In this document: one piece after another, positions 9,976-22,601 of the stretch
Position numbering within the stretch: the first letter of the stretch is position 1
Layout: the number at the start of each line of letters is the position of its first letter
Made by a program: the position numbers and the translations under genes
Assembly: GCF_028583425.1 (NCBI RefSeq)
Contig: NC_072802.1
Coordinates: 19,663,926 to 19,727,925, forward strand
Reading direction: 5' to 3'
From: Eublepharis macularius
Taxonomy: Eukaryota; Chordata; Lepidosauria; Squamata; Eublepharidae
DNA: 64,000 nucleotides
Notes under the pieces: model-generated
Seen by the model: the letters and a program-made list of their open reading frames with translations, nothing else
What the model was told of the DNA's origin: nothing
Databases searched by the model: none

Positions 9976-12744
9976 ATGTTGCGTTATTTGTTTCGGAGTT
10001 CAATGAACGGGGATATTTCTGAGAACAAAAAATCTGCGAGATTTCCTCCCTCCAGGGCGGCCTTGCTCCTAAAATATGTTGTGGCGGTTCTTTTTAGACA
10101 TTAAAATAAGGAGCGCTGTCCGGTTAAGCACAGGATTCGGGCTCAGAAGCCCCTAAAAGACCAACTACATTCCCAGAGTATCTTTAAGGTGTCCCTGGAC
10201 CCGAATCTTGCTCTTCTACTACAGATAAACACGGATACCCCGCCTGAAACTAGGGTTAAGCACAGACTACTATTTCGAACGTAGGTGACATTTGCAAGAA
10301 TTTGTCGATTTCCTTTTCTAAGCAATCTCGGAGCCAATACACTCAAAGTGCTCTTGGGGGTTCTGATAACATCCAGAGCTCGCCTTGGAGGGGTTTGGGA
10401 GGGGAGGCAGAGGAGAGTCTTCCCCTTGGACTCGGGCAACATCTCCGAGAGAAAGAACTCGAGCTTGTAGAAATCCTCAACTGACTTTTCTTGTTCTTGT
10501 TTTAAAAGTTTGAGTTGCAAATTTTTCCTTGCCAGGCCAGCCAATGGAATCAGTTTCACTTGGGGATTGGGCAAAGGGGGATTCTTTTCTTTGGTTCGGT
10601 TTCTTCTTTTTTTAAAAAAAAATTGGTTGGCTGACATACGCTTCCTTGTTCGAAGCAGTGAGCTCAGGCGCGCTTCATTGTGTCTCATTCTCTCCCCACT
10701 TTAAAGAGGCAGCGGTAGGGAGAGGAACGGGGGGGGGGGTTGGCTCGGCGGCGATGATAGCTGGGCCGGAGGGTCGCCCAGCCGTTTCTGATCGACGCGC
10801 CGGCAGCACACGATGTAACTCTGGCCTTCGTTTGTGGGATTGTGCTCCTGGGTGCCTTCTGCCCGCAAAAATGATAATATGAAGCAGAGAAACGTGCTGC
10901 AGAATGGGGGGGGGGGGAGAGAGAGAGAGAGAATACGTCGGTGTCTTTGTGAAGACAAGAGGCTTGGTTATTGTTGTGGTCCCCCTCCCATTTTATAAGG
11001 ATGGTTGTAGGAAACCGAAACAAACAAAAAAATGTAAATCTCCCCCCCCCCTTTCCATTGTGGTGGTTTTATTGTGAATTACTAGGAACTCAGACCTTTC
11101 ATACATGTATGTGGTTATCATGCATTGTGATGGATTCGTGTGGCACTTTTCAACGTGCCTTTGTTTTGTTTACCCTCGAAATAATTATCTGGGTTAGATC
11201 ATTATTACAGGAAAGTGGCATTGTTGTATGGAGGTGTTCAGATGCGCAACTTTGGGGTGGAGAGATATCTGGTAACTTGAGATGGATTGGCAGCCCATCG
11301 AAGCAGAAGGAGCTAGATGGGAACCCGTTGGCACCAGGTCTTAAACACCCCCTGAAAGCCTGTCCTAGGGGTTTGGTTCTGAGGAACCATATCTCAGCTC
11401 TTGAGTGTTTATGCTGTTGAAGAACATGCAAGTAAACTGCCACAAAGTCAAGGGTTTGAGTTTGATGAGATGGTGGAGGGGGGGGATGGGCAGTCCCCTC
11501 TCCAATAATTAATTCCCAATGTTTCTGTGTACCAGCATGCCATTCTAGCATAGATCCAATAATAGTTCTGGAACTAAAGTAGCAACTTCCAGACCACAGC
11601 TTGTGTCCTCTGTTTTAATTATGCCTTATTCTGTTGCAAACAATCTAGGATGGAGAAGTGATGGATAGGTTCAGACAACTGCCAGAGCAGGAAGGGTTGA
11701 TATGCGTGGATTCTCTTCCTTTTGTTGCCAAGCGGTTTTCATCCCATCCAGAGCCCCCTCACCAACCTCTTGGAAAGAAGAGGTACCATTGGACTGGTCT
11801 CTATTTCTACTAACACCATGAAATATGGAGGGGGGGATGCTGCATGTGGCTTGCCTAGACCGGCTCTTTCAGAGAGCCTGTCTGATCAGCATCTTACTCA
11901 GGTCTATTCTATGGGGCTTACTCCCAGGAAAGTGTTTTTAGGATTGCACTGTCAGTGCTATGTCACCAAAGGAAAGAGAACAGGATGAAACTGTAATGAG
12001 AGGAATCAAATATCTAATACCTGAACTGAGGAATAGGTTTGCCGGGGGGCGGGGGGGGGGACAAGGCTAGAGAACAACAAATATAATCCTACTGCAAGCC
12101 ATCTCTGTGTCTAAAAATAGAAAGGGGGTTGAGCAAGGCATACAGAATATTCTATTTGAGTGGGAAATAGTTTTGTGGCACATCACCCAAAATCTTTTAT
12201 AGCTTTAGAAAAGAGCTGTTTCCTGTTTTTCTTTTTCTAATTCTGTGCAATGCTTTTAATAGAGATTCCCTCTTGTTCTTATTACTTCAGAAACAACAGC
12301 AAAAAATCCAGGCATTCTTAGAAGGGGCTGGTATTTTGACTATGCTGGAAAGCTAATTTTTAAAAAATGTATAACTGTAAAAAAAATCATTGTATGAATA
12401 TTTTAGCTTGGGGGGGTACTGTCTGCAGTATATTGATAAACAGCACAGCCACATGACTTGTATGCATTAGAATTAGGTTCCATTAGGAAAATTATTCCTA
12501 AAGACTAATCGTGTTCAGGAAGTGTTTGCAAGATTCGATCAGTGGACTGACACCCCCTTGGCTATGTATGTTCAACTAGAAAGCCTTCCGAAGCCCCAGT
12601 TGCTCAGCTCAAAAGTTACTTTCTTTCTTCTGCTAACATCCAGATGCATCCTAATCTCAGCCCATTTTATTTTGCCTTTGCAAGATTTTGCCTTGCAGGT
12701 TTCATCCCACATTTTCTCCAAAGTTGCTCAGTATCGCTGGGCCC
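9976..12744. other. intergenic, mostly unique sequence
   Basis: No gene is seen. Apart from a family E fragment near 11888 and homopolymer G runs (10729-10740, 10905-10918, 12043-12060) the sequence looks single-copy within the window. A (GA)n stretch lies at 10916-10931. Confidence 0.55.
11888..11955 (+). repeat. family E short interspersed repeat
   Basis: The core GGGGCTTACTCCCAGGAAAGTG followed by AGGATTGCA is the complement-type half of the family E palindrome. No target duplication is evident. Confidence 0.5.
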
Positions 12745-12880
12745 CCTCTTTATCTTCATAACAATCCTGTGAGGTAGCCTAGGCCCGAAGAGTGGCTGAC
12801 TAGCTCGAGGTCATCTAGGGAGTTTCATAGCAGACTCTGAACAGGGATTTCAACACACTTTTCTCTGGCTTTCTAACCAC
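12745..12880 (-). mobile_element. tRNA-derived SINE fragment, antisense
   Basis: CTTCATAACAATCCTGTGAGGTAG, then a 'gaggtcatctaggga' stretch, is the complement of the body shared with SINEs at 22602, 38583 and 49612. The promoter end is decayed. Confidence 0.5.
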
Positions 12881-15800
12881 AACATCATGTGGCCCAGGAT
12901 TTAGTAGGTAGCGGAAGACTGAAGTTTATGCTTGTGACTTCATCAAGCAGAACACCTATGTCGGGCGCACGCTCATTTTTCCAGTCCTGAGTAGGTAGTA
13001 AACACAAGGGGGTTATTCAGGTAGGCTACCATACATGGGTAATGGTTTGAATTTGCCTTGGCGCGTCAGAACAGGCCTGCTCTACTGTATGTAGATAGAC
13101 CTACTATAAGGCAACAGGATTTGATGCAGAGCAGATAATCTGGCATTAAGATATACGGCAAAAGTTGCAACATATTTATTCTCCTGGTTAGAAGAAATGG
13201 TTAGAAATTAAATTCTGTACAGGGGTGGGGGGACAACCACTGCTCTTTGGTACAAAACCAACTATCATATCATTATCTACTGGATTTCTTTTCTTTCTAA
13301 GTCCTTGATGGGAGCAAGCAGGCAGGCACAGTTTTTCTGCTGGGAAAATCTCAGATAATAATGGCACAGCAGAGAGGGTCCAATTTGCTACGATCCCTTC
13401 TCTGTAGAATACATAGCATGGCTATTAATCAAGCCCTGTGCATGGAGTTCTGCTGGCTGGGGATATACTGTTCACAACAAGGGACGCTTTGTATGTAGAG
13501 TAAATACTGCAGGATTCATCCATATATTTTAAACTCTCTCTCTCGCGCTGTATAAATACATTTTAATTTTCAGGTGAGAACAAAAGGGAAATCAATTCCC
13601 AAATTCTCACTTTCTCTTTAGCTTTTAAAAAACTGCACAAAGAGCTATCACGGTGATGAAAATAATGTAATTGAACAGTCGAGGTGTGTGTGTGTATGGG
13701 GGGGGGGCGATCTAAACAGTGTAATTTAAGGGCATTATTTTGCATCACTCATTTTATATCAAATATATGAATGTCTGAAATGCTCATTGTGTTTTGGAAA
13801 CTGGAGCTGTACTAGATTTTTAAAAATAGGGTGTAAAGCTTAAGACCCTGGAAATCTGGTATTTTTGCATCTCTATGATGCTGCAACTGGAAGATTTCTT
13901 TTGTCCTCTCCCTCAATCTTGTATTTAGCTTATCTATGGAAAAGGCAAACTGTATACAGTAAAAGACAGGTGTAAACAGAGCAGGTTTAAAGAATGCTTT
14001 GGAGGGAAAAGGTTACAAGGAAACCCATTTAAAGCAACTTCTCTTATTCAACATGTTTTAAAGTCTAGTATCTTGCTGAACAAAAAGAAATGCTTTCCTG
14101 CCACCTAATGTTAAGTTTAGATCACTGTCACCATCTCTGGTCCAGCTGAGTACATACATGTTTCATCGCTCATTGACCAACCAATGGTTTGCGCGTGTGA
14201 AGCACTCCTTGGGAATGAGCTGGCACAGGTGGCTTTCATAGCACCTGAGATGAACTCTAAACACAATCATTGCCAATGGAGATACCACAGAGGGATGAAT
14301 AACCAAGCAATGACTGATCAGCTGTGGTGTACTTCCTTGTGTGTACCAGCCTCTTATTAAATGTCTATGCAGTATGTGTGTTACATCATAATGCATGTAT
14401 ATGATCGATGTATACTCCAGGTATAAATGCACATTTTAGGCGCATCGTTGTGTATTTCTGGGATCAAATGAAAGCTTGTGTGCTGTAAACGTAGATGTAG
14501 CTGCTACCACAAGTGCCACCTCTCCTAAGCCAAAGCCTAAAGAGGCAATGGAACCTCTCCATGCCTCAGTTGTCCTTTCTTTGTGTGTCCTGATGTGCTT
14601 TGCACTGGAACACTATCTTTTATAACAGTGTACCAAAGTCCCCTTTTCAAAATTTTCTTCATAATCAGTATGTCAAATGGCAGCTGGAAATAATGGAACT
14701 TTTTGGTACACTTTCAGTCCCCTGTCTTGAAGAAGGGAGGGAAAAGATGCCCCCCAAAGTTATGCACAAAATGTTATTACTCTGCATAGTAATCCGCCCT
14801 GAGCCTGCTGATGTGGGGAGGGCGGAATATAAATTGAATATAAATGAATAAAAATAGCTGTAACTTGCATGCAAATTTAAGGACACACCTTTTTTACAGC
14901 AGTCTTGTAGGGGGGGGGTAATCTTCCTTAGCATCTGTGTGTGTGTTGTTTGAACGTATTACTGCATTTCAGCTTGCTTTATTATTTTATCTTACCTAGT
15001 TTTTAAATTTAAACAAAACACAAATATCTTTTTAAAATACTTTTAAACTAGAAAGGTCTGCAGGAAGGAGATTCTCAGTGACAGCCATGACAGACAGGCA
15101 TCTGACACATTATCTTGTCTTATTCTAGCATCTATGGAATCCAGAGTTTTCTAAGCTGCATTTTTATAGGCTTGTAAGTGAAGGGAATCCTCAGTGTTTC
15201 TGGATGACTATACACAAAGATTCCATGCCAATGGCAATTGGAGCAATCAATCAACCAGCCAGCCACAGCTGCTGTCCAGCCTCCATTCATCTCAATGGCA
15301 TGACTGGAAACCTTATCTAAGCTCTGCTCAGATGAAGCTTGCTTATGCAGTAGAACCAACTGGTGGATTTCTTCCCATACTAAAGATACTGAAACAGCAA
15401 GGCTGTGATCTTAAACACATGTGCATGGATGTTGCATGCTATGGAGCCAATAGAGTTTACTTCTGTATAGTTTGCAGGAAAGAGAGAGGGGTCTGTCACT
15501 GACCAGAGGGGCAAAAGGCTGCCAGATAGTGGCGTCACTTTCATCCTAGCAAGACCACCAGTGAGGCAAGATCAGTCTGGCCAAACTGGATACAAGTTCT
15601 GTCCAAGAAATCTCTTCTACCTCTTCCCTCATGTGTCATGCCTTTTCAATCTGTAAGCCTGTGGATAAGACTTCTTTCTCTTGATTCGTGTAAACTGCTT
15701 CAGCAGGCAATGGTTTGAAAAGCAGGATATAAATATAACAAATAAAACAATAAGTCTTGGATGCCTCAGCGTAATGGTGAGAGCTGGGGTGGTGTAGTGT

Positions 15801-16071
15801 ATGGTATCAACCACTGATTGAACTTGAATGAGTCCCAGTCTCCAGCCAGCCAGATTGCTCACTGGGTGAGCAGTGAGCAATCTGGAGAGGAAGAACTAAA
15901 GTCATACGTGTAAAAAATTAAGTAATACATTGAAATTGATAGGGTTGATTAGAATAACAGCTAAAATGAACCAGTTTGGCTTATGTTCTGCTCACCAGTC
16001 GTGATCAGTGAGCTGATTTTTTGTTGAGCAGTTCAGCTGTTGGTAAGCAGCTCAAGCTCATTCTGTGTGTG
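12881..16071. other. intergenic, few repeats
   Basis: No gene is seen. Two short element tails are visible: 14790-14855 (CCGCCCTGAGCCTGC followed by an ATAAAT-rich end) and 15670-15760 (GTAAACTGCTTCAGCAGG followed by a GGATATAAATA end). Both look like 3' ends of SINEs or LINEs. A (GT)n/poly-G stretch lies at 13685-13709. Confidence 0.5.
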
Positions 16072-16450
16072 TGTGTAATGTGCTGTCAAGTCGTAGCTGA
16101 CCTGGCAACCCCTGCTGATGTTTTCAAGACAAGAGACTAACAGTGGTGGTTTGCCATTGCCTGCCTCTGCATAGCAACCCTGGTCCTCCTTACTGGTGTC
16201 CCATCCAGGGCGTTTTTTCAGAGTTATATGCCGTTACAGAGTACTAGCACCTCTTTACGGAGTACTGGCACCTCTTGGGCATTCAGGAGGACTTGGGCTG
16301 AGAGGGGAGAACGTTCTGAGTACCACTACTGCTACTTTTTTTTTTTAGAAAAAAGCATTGCCCCCATTTAAGTACTAACTAGGGCCAACCCTGCTTACCT
16401 TCTGAGATCTGACAAGATCGGGCTCACCTGGGCCACCCAGGTCAGGGTGT
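16072..16450 (-). mobile_element. 5S-rRNA-derived SINE, antisense, interrupted
   Basis: The distal part (about 16366-16420) is the complement of 5S rRNA internal-control sequence: AAGTACTAACTAGGGCC, CCCTGCTTACCTTCTGAGAT. The other part (16072-16207) contains CAAGTCGTAGCTGACCTGG and GTGGTTTGCCATTGCCTGC, the SINE body. A hAT-like element at 16208-16362 splits it. This is a 5S-promoter (SINE3-type) retroposon, not a working 5S gene. Confidence 0.75.
16208..16362. mobile_element. hAT-like MITE inside a 5S SINE
   Basis: The insert begins GGGCGTTTTTTC and ends GAAAAAAGCATTGCC. It is flanked by 8-base near-duplicates CCCATCCA (16200-16207) and CCCATTTA (16363-16370). Ends and duplication length resemble family A, but the divergent duplication implies greater age. 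Confidence 0.6.
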
Positions 16451-17029
16451 TTGGTAAGTAACTCTCATATTTTCACAGTACAATATAGTTCAATCAGCAG
16501 AATTTCATATATGCATGTTCTCACACAGCCTGGGGGGGGAGTCCTATTTTCCCTCCCTGCACAGACCTGCCACTGCTGCACACTACCCCACAGCCAACTG
16601 TTTAAATACAGAGAAAACCAATTGTTTATAAACAAACACTTTTTAAAAATCTTACTGTTTGGTGTTCATCTAAGCCTTAATTATCAACAAAATTTTGTAT
16701 ATGCATGTTTCTGCCGTCCTGTGGGTGTCATGGTTTAAATCATAAGCCTAGAAGAGAATTGATTTTGCCCACCATGCAGGTGCAAAATCAGCTGAGAGGC
16801 AGGAGAAAATAAAGATCCGCCACTGCATCTACCATCCGGTGGCAAAGCTGTTCGGCATGCTGCTCAGGTCAGATGACAGCAAGGAGATCAGCAGCGGCTG
16901 AACTCATGAGTGAACACTGCTGTTGAAACACTGCTGTTTTCACCTGCTAGACATGTTCTCAGCATCCTAAATACAAGTCCATGCTCTGATCAAACATTCA
17001 GTCATTTAATTCATAAAAATGGATTAACT

Positions 17030-17488
17030 CAGGGCTTTTTTTCAGCTGGAATGTGGGGGAACGGAGTTCCGGAACCTCTTGAAAATGGTCACATGGCTGG
17101 TGGCCCCACCCCCTGATCTCCGTGCCATGGAGGGCAATCTCAACTCCTCTCAGTCTGGAGATCAGGGGGCGGGGCCACCAGCCATGTGACCATTTTCTCT
17201 GAGGGCATCTCACTGAGAGCGGGACCACAAGTGACGCCTGACACAGGTTGGACACTTGCCAGCTTCCCTCAAGTTTTGATGGGAAATGTAGGCAGCTTGG
17301 CAGAATGTTGGACAAGTGACAGTTGAAAAGTCCATTGGACAGCAGTCAGAGAGTCAAGCTGCAAGACCAGGATGCCTACATTTCCCATCAAAACTTGAGG
17401 GAAGCTGACTAGTGTCCAACCTGTGTCAGGCGTCACTTGTAGTCCCGCTCTGAGTTCCACCACCTCTTTTCCCAGAAAAAAAGCCCAG
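17030..17488. mobile_element. family A hAT-like MITE, with a nested insertion
   Basis: Terminal inverted repeat CAGGGCTTTTTTTC at one end and GAAAAAAAGCCCAG at the other. The 8-base flanks are GATTAACT (17022-17029) and GATTAAAT (17489-17496), seven of eight matching. The interior is a long palindrome with inverted GGTCACATGGC and GATCTCC blocks. A family B element (17217-17450) is inserted in it, so family B was active after this copy landed. Confidence 0.85.
17217..17450. mobile_element. family B MITE nested in family A
   Basis: Begins GAGCGGGACCACAAGTGACG and ends CGTCACTTGTAGTCCCGCTC. It is flanked by TGA on both sides (17214-17216 and 17451-17453). The inner arms CCCTCAAGTTTTGATGGGAA are repeated in inverse orientation. 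Confidence 0.8.
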
Positions 17489-17718
17489 GATTAAATACAC
17501 TGCTGTATGTGATGTGTGTGTGTGGAGGGTGGTGGTGGATATACACTGTTTAGCCTGTGTCTTATTTTTTCTTCAAAATATAAGTGTGGGGAAAAAAAAC
17601 CAGTATCTTGGTGTATTTAGAAGGGGAAAGATGTGAGATACAACTGGCATTTATATTTGACATGATCTGTGCATATTCTGTATTGGGAAGTGTATTCCTG
17701 AATCCAAAAAGTCTCTGA

Positions 17719-17932
17719 GAGTCTCTCTCTACACAAGACTTCTTACACGAAGATGCTCAAGTGAATGCAGATGCAATGTGAGCTGGGAAGCCGAGTTTAA
17801 AAAGAGCCAAAGGCTCTGTCAGTTTCACCTCTCTAGAGCCGGCAGAGATTGCTCCTCAGAGGGTTTGTTTATTTCATCTTCACCATCCCAAAGGGAGAGT
17901 CCTCATCTAAGAGGTTTCGTGTAGACAGACTC
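17719..17932. mobile_element. family C MITE (same terminus type as family B)
   Basis: Begins GAGTCTCTCTCTACACAAG and ends GTGTAGACAGACTC. It is flanked by TGA at 17716-17718 and 17933-17935. The core is shared with 30484-30690 and about 63600-63760, but not with family B cores. Confidence 0.7.
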
Positions 17933-17935
17933 TGA

Positions 17936-19048
17936 GAAACAAGTTAGAGAGAGTAATTACACACAATTACAGGCAAGTAGCATATGGCCCTAGTTTTCTT
18001 GGGATCAAGACGACGAAAGCTTTGGCAGCTTTAAAAGTTTCATGGAAGATAGGTTCTTCAACAGCTTATAGCCGTTGATGGTACCTCCATGTTCAGAAGC
18101 AATATACCTCAGAATACTCGTTGGCTGGTGGTAAAAACCAGGGGAGCTTTGGCCACTGCACCCTGCTGAGAGGCAGGGGAGGCACTATGGGAAAAAGGGT
18201 CCTGGCACCAGACTTTGTTCTGATCTGATTCAGAAAGGCTCTTCTTCCATTCTTATGGAAAACTTGGTTCAACAATTGTAGAACTCTTAAAACCTTCAAC
18301 TATTGTAGAACTCCCTTGGTTTTTACCACCAGCCAACAAGCCTATATTCCATTGCCTCCTACCGATCATATCCATTTACATTTAGATACCTGAAATTGTC
18401 CATTTTTCCTTGTCATAAATGTTTAGCTTCTTTAATGCCTGCTAGGATTTCATAACTTAAGGCTGAGTGACAACATTATATTTATATAATATTACATTAT
18501 ATTTTCCCCAATGATTTTTTTGAAGAATGCAGCTTGTGTGTGTGTGTGTGGGGGGGGTGCAATTCAAAGGTGAAGACTGGGGGAGCTGTTTAACTGGTAA
18601 CTCTTGCATCTTTTCACTGACAAAAATCACCACCCTTCCGCTCCTTTTACCACCTCTGAGAGAAAGTTTACCAGTAACTTGGAGAACATTTTTATTGGAG
18701 AAAAAGGTGCAACATGGACATGTTAAATAGCCTTTTCTCTCCCTCCTACAACGGTTTCCCTGTTTTAAACTGCAATTCCTGCAACTACAGTCTTGTTAAA
18801 AATAAAACTTATTTTTCCAGTCATGGAATCACTTGCAAAATGCACTCCGCTCCCACTATATGTCCCCCAACTACCCCTGTTCACCAGGGACAGTCCCTTT
18901 CTTCCCAGTGCCTATCTCAGTAGATATCTACCTCTATAATGTCCTTATTTTGTTTCTTGGGGGAATTTTAGAATGCCGTTATGAAAACGTTGCTTGTGTA
19001 TGCATCTATAAGAGTGCATTCACTTCTCTTTCATTCCTTCCACAATTA
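17936..19048. other. intergenic, nothing recognised
   Basis: No gene. The only local structures are a (TA)-rich stretch near 18475-18505 and a (GT)nGn run at 18536-18556. An imperfect duplicated phrase (GTAGAACTC and CACCAGCCAACAAG-type words) near 18115-18340 suggests an old inverted repeat. Confidence 0.5.
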
Positions 19049-19056
19049 CTTATTCA

Positions 19057-19383
19057 CAGGGCTTTTTTTCTGGGAAAAGAGGTGGTGGAACTCAGTGGTG
19101 GAACTCAGGATCGCACAATGACGTCACTTTGGGTCAGCTGGAACAAGGGGGAAGTTTTTAAAAGTTTAAATTGCCCTCGGCAAAAATGGTTGCATGGCCG
19201 GTGCCCCTGCCCCCTGATCTCCAGACAGAGGGAAGTTTAGATTGCCCTCTGCACCAGTGGCACAGAGGGCAATCTAAACTCCCCTCTGTCTGGAGATCAG
19301 GGGGCGGGGCCACCAGCCATGTGACCATTTTCAAGAGGTGCCGGAACTCCATTCTACAGTATTCCCACTGAAAAAAAGCCCTG
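19057..19383. mobile_element. family A hAT-like MITE
   Basis: Starts CAGGGCTTTTTTTC and ends GAAAAAAAGCCCTG, with perfect 8-bp duplication CTTATTCA at 19049-19056 and 19384-19391. It carries the longer variant that includes an AATGACGTCACTTTGGGTC block. Confidence 0.92.
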
Positions 19384-19699
19384 CTTATTCAAATAGTTAA
19401 GTATTGCCGGATGTCTCTGTGTTGCAGCTGCTCCATAATAGGTGCTGCCTGATCTAATGTGAAAGTACATATTCTATTAAGTATTAAATGACCAGTTTAC
19501 TACCACACCTGGTTTCTGAAGCCAATACAGGTCAAGACATTTGCAGAGTAAATGAATGCAGTGTACAGGAAACAGAGAAGAACTTTTAAGTCACATATAA
19601 CTACAGAAGGGCCTTGGTTTGAGAATGGGAACCCTACAAAGATGCAAGATAATGTGCCACTGTTTTCTTTCTGTGAATGGAGGGCATATCTCTTGTGAT

Positions 19700-19760
19700 A
19701 GACTAACAGCACAATCCTAAGCAGAGTTACTCCAGTCTAAGCCCATTGAAATCAGTAGTA
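19700..19760 (+). repeat. family E short interspersed repeat
   Basis: ACAATCCTAAGCAGAGTTACTCC followed by AAGCCCATTGAAATCAGTAG matches the family core. No duplication of the target is visible. Confidence 0.55.
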
Positions 19761-20487
19761 GAGAAAATGGATGTTTTATCTGTCAAGAAGCTGCCCTTGA
19801 AGGGCCTGCACAGTCAGGCAAACTGAGAGTGCATTAGCAATGTCAATGCTCTTGTAGTAAAATGAAATACCTTAGATGAATTGCAAAAATTAAATAGGTA
19901 TGGTTGGAGGAGAAAGTCCTAGGAATAGTTTTGCAATGAAAATCCCCATTCCGATTTGGGTTCTCTTGTGTGTGCTCCCCCCCCTCACCTTTCCATCCAA
20001 CTCATTCTTCACATATAACACATACAATTGCAGCATAATTTGTGCATTCATAAACCAGAAATATGTATTATATGTATATTCTGCAAACACAAAAGATGTC
20101 CATGGTATGTATAATTAAATTTTGGATGGTTGGGTGGAAGGAAGGAAAGATAGATAGATAGAATACATAAAAACCCTACAACATTCAAGCAAACTTATGC
20201 AACCCAAAGCAAACTGAAGAGAACTGAAACAGTTGACAAAAATATTAATAACTGTCAAAAAGAAATGGAATGGGGAATATTTTCTTACCCTTACTAGGTT
20301 CTCAAACTGCAGGGCAGTACTCCCAAGGATTGAGGGCACGGTCTGGATCACTGGATCTTTGAGTGTGAGCTGCTACTAACTGGGAATCTTCCCCAATGCT
20401 GCCTCTCTTCTCCCCTGCTGCCTCTCCCACTAAGCAGGGACTATGGAAGCAGCAAGAAGCAGCCTTTGGTCCAATATTCAGAGCAGC

Positions 20488-20805
20488 CAGGGCTTTTTTT
20501 CTGAGAAAAAAGGTAGTGGAACTCAGTGGTGGAATTCAGGACTGCACAATGACATCACTTTGGGTCAGCTGGAGCAAGGGGAGAGTTCTTTAAAGTTTAA
20601 ATCGCCCTTGGTGAAAATGGTCACATGGCCGGTGGCCCTGCCCTCTTATCTCCAGACAGAGGGGAATTTAGATTGCCAGCAGCACAGAGGACAATCTAAA
20701 CTCCCCTCTGTCGGGAGATCAGGGGGCGGGGCCACCAGCCATGTGACCATTTTCAAGAGGTGCTGGAACTCTATTCCACCGCGTTCCTGCTGAAAGAAAG
20801 CCCTG
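20488..20805. mobile_element. family A hAT-like MITE
   Basis: Starts CAGGGCTTTTTTTC and ends GAAAGAAAGCCCTG, with perfect 8-bp duplication AGAGCAGC (20480-20487 and 20806-20813). Same long variant as 19057-19383. Confidence 0.92.
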
Positions 20806-22601
20806 AGAGCAGCCGAGGGGACCATATTGCTGAGAAAGGGAATACAAAAACATTCACACTACTATCCATTCTCTCCAATGTGCAGATTCTCATGTATGAT
20901 GGCAGGATATAAATCTCCACATTCGTATCCATCAAGTATCCTGCCCTCTCTGCATAGGACCAACTGAAGTGGCTTCCAAACTCTAAAGTTAATAACAGTA
21001 AATAAAAACAAAACAAAGGCCTCAACAATAGCCAGCCCACAGCAAAACAATTAACAATTGAAAACAATTCAACAACAACGGTGGGGCATGAAAATAGTAG
21101 ACCAAAGAGACCAATCACAGTAAAAGCACCCATTAGACATTAAAACTAGAGGTGCTTGAACATCCTCCAGCTCTGCTCATGCCCTGCCCACGTGTCGCAG
21201 GCAGGGACGGGAGCTGAAGCCTCGACAGGCTGTTTGTCTGCCCTAAGGGCCCAATCCTGTTCCTTAGCTGCCCCTCCCCCTCCTTCACAGGCTGCCACCC
21301 CTCAGCCAGGTCCCTGCATCCTCACCACTCCCAAAGGCCCCCATTATCACCACTCAGCGATGGCCTGAGACTAACTGCAGCGAGGCAGGGAGATCCAATG
21401 CTCCCCTTGAGCATGAGCACAGCAGTGAAGCAGAGCCTCCTCACCTGCCCTTGATGCAACACCTTGCAGTACCAGCCGAAGACAACTGACCTGCAGGGGC
21501 TTCCCTGAAATAAAAGGAGGAATAGAGCATGAAAACTAAGGGGGCAAGTCAAGCCCATTCCCTGAAAGTAGAATGAGCTGCAGTCCTGTTTCCTGGGAGT
21601 AAGCCTCATTGAATAAAAATGAGACTTAATTTTGAGCAGATCAGTTCAGGACTCCGTCCCTAAGGACTGTAATAACAGCTCCCAGAGTAGAATGGCAGTC
21701 CGTTGTAAGTAAAGTGAACCAGTGGGGCTCACGGCCTTAAGGGCCATGGGACCAGTTTGCCTCCGCCCACCTTAACCGAGATGTGGCACGGGGCATCATT
21801 GGTGGGGTAGCTATTAGGGCCACCTAACCAGAGGGGAAGCAGCAGGAGTGGCTTTCCATGTCGCACCATTTCCCTTGCCAGGCATTTTGCTGCTGTGGCT
21901 GAAAGGTGCAACATGAGAATAGCTGGTTGCTAGTTGGGGCGGATCAGGAATTTCGGGGGGACTGTGCCTTATTGGCTGCAGTGTGACCCCTTTTTTGCCT
22001 GCTCCCTGCTGGCTTGGGTGGTAGGAGTTATCTAAACAGGCCTGGTTTTTTTAAAAAAATCCTTTTACTAGTTAGGCCTCAACTAGTTGGCAGGAATAGG
22101 GTGGGCTGCTCAGGGGAGATAGGGTTAATCAGCAAACCCTCGGAGGCATCACGGTATGTCCGTGAACAGGCCATCACGGGCCATGTGGCTGGGTGGTGCT
22201 GTGAAGGAGCGCCCTTGGTGCTGAGCATCATCTTTCAAACCTAGTCGGTGTCCTGTGGCCCATCAGGGGAGGTAGATAAATTGAATTATTGTTATGACGC
22301 TGGGCATCCCTCGGCATAGATCGGCTGTGCAGGCTGGAATAAACAAGGCTGGTGAAAATGCCACCTGAGTTTGGCGCCAGGGTGGATTTGCCCAGTGGGC
22401 ACCCAAAGAGGTTGCCTAGCACAGCAAGCCCTCAAAATAATCAGCTTATGTTCAAATAAGCAACAATGTAGATCAGCCATTTAAATAATTAAATATGTGA
22501 ATATAACTAACTAGTTAACCCCACATCATTGTATCTGTGTATTCATTCTGGCATGTCACATTTGGGGTGCAGGGGCAAGCAGGGACCTGAAAGGATTTGA
22601 C
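20806..22601. other. intergenic, nothing coding recognised
   Basis: No gene. A family E copy is visible at about 21575-21660 (CCTGGGAGTAAGCCTCATTGAATAA). The 21150-22450 part is more GC-rich and may contain old unclassified repeats, but I could not define ends. Confidence 0.45.
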
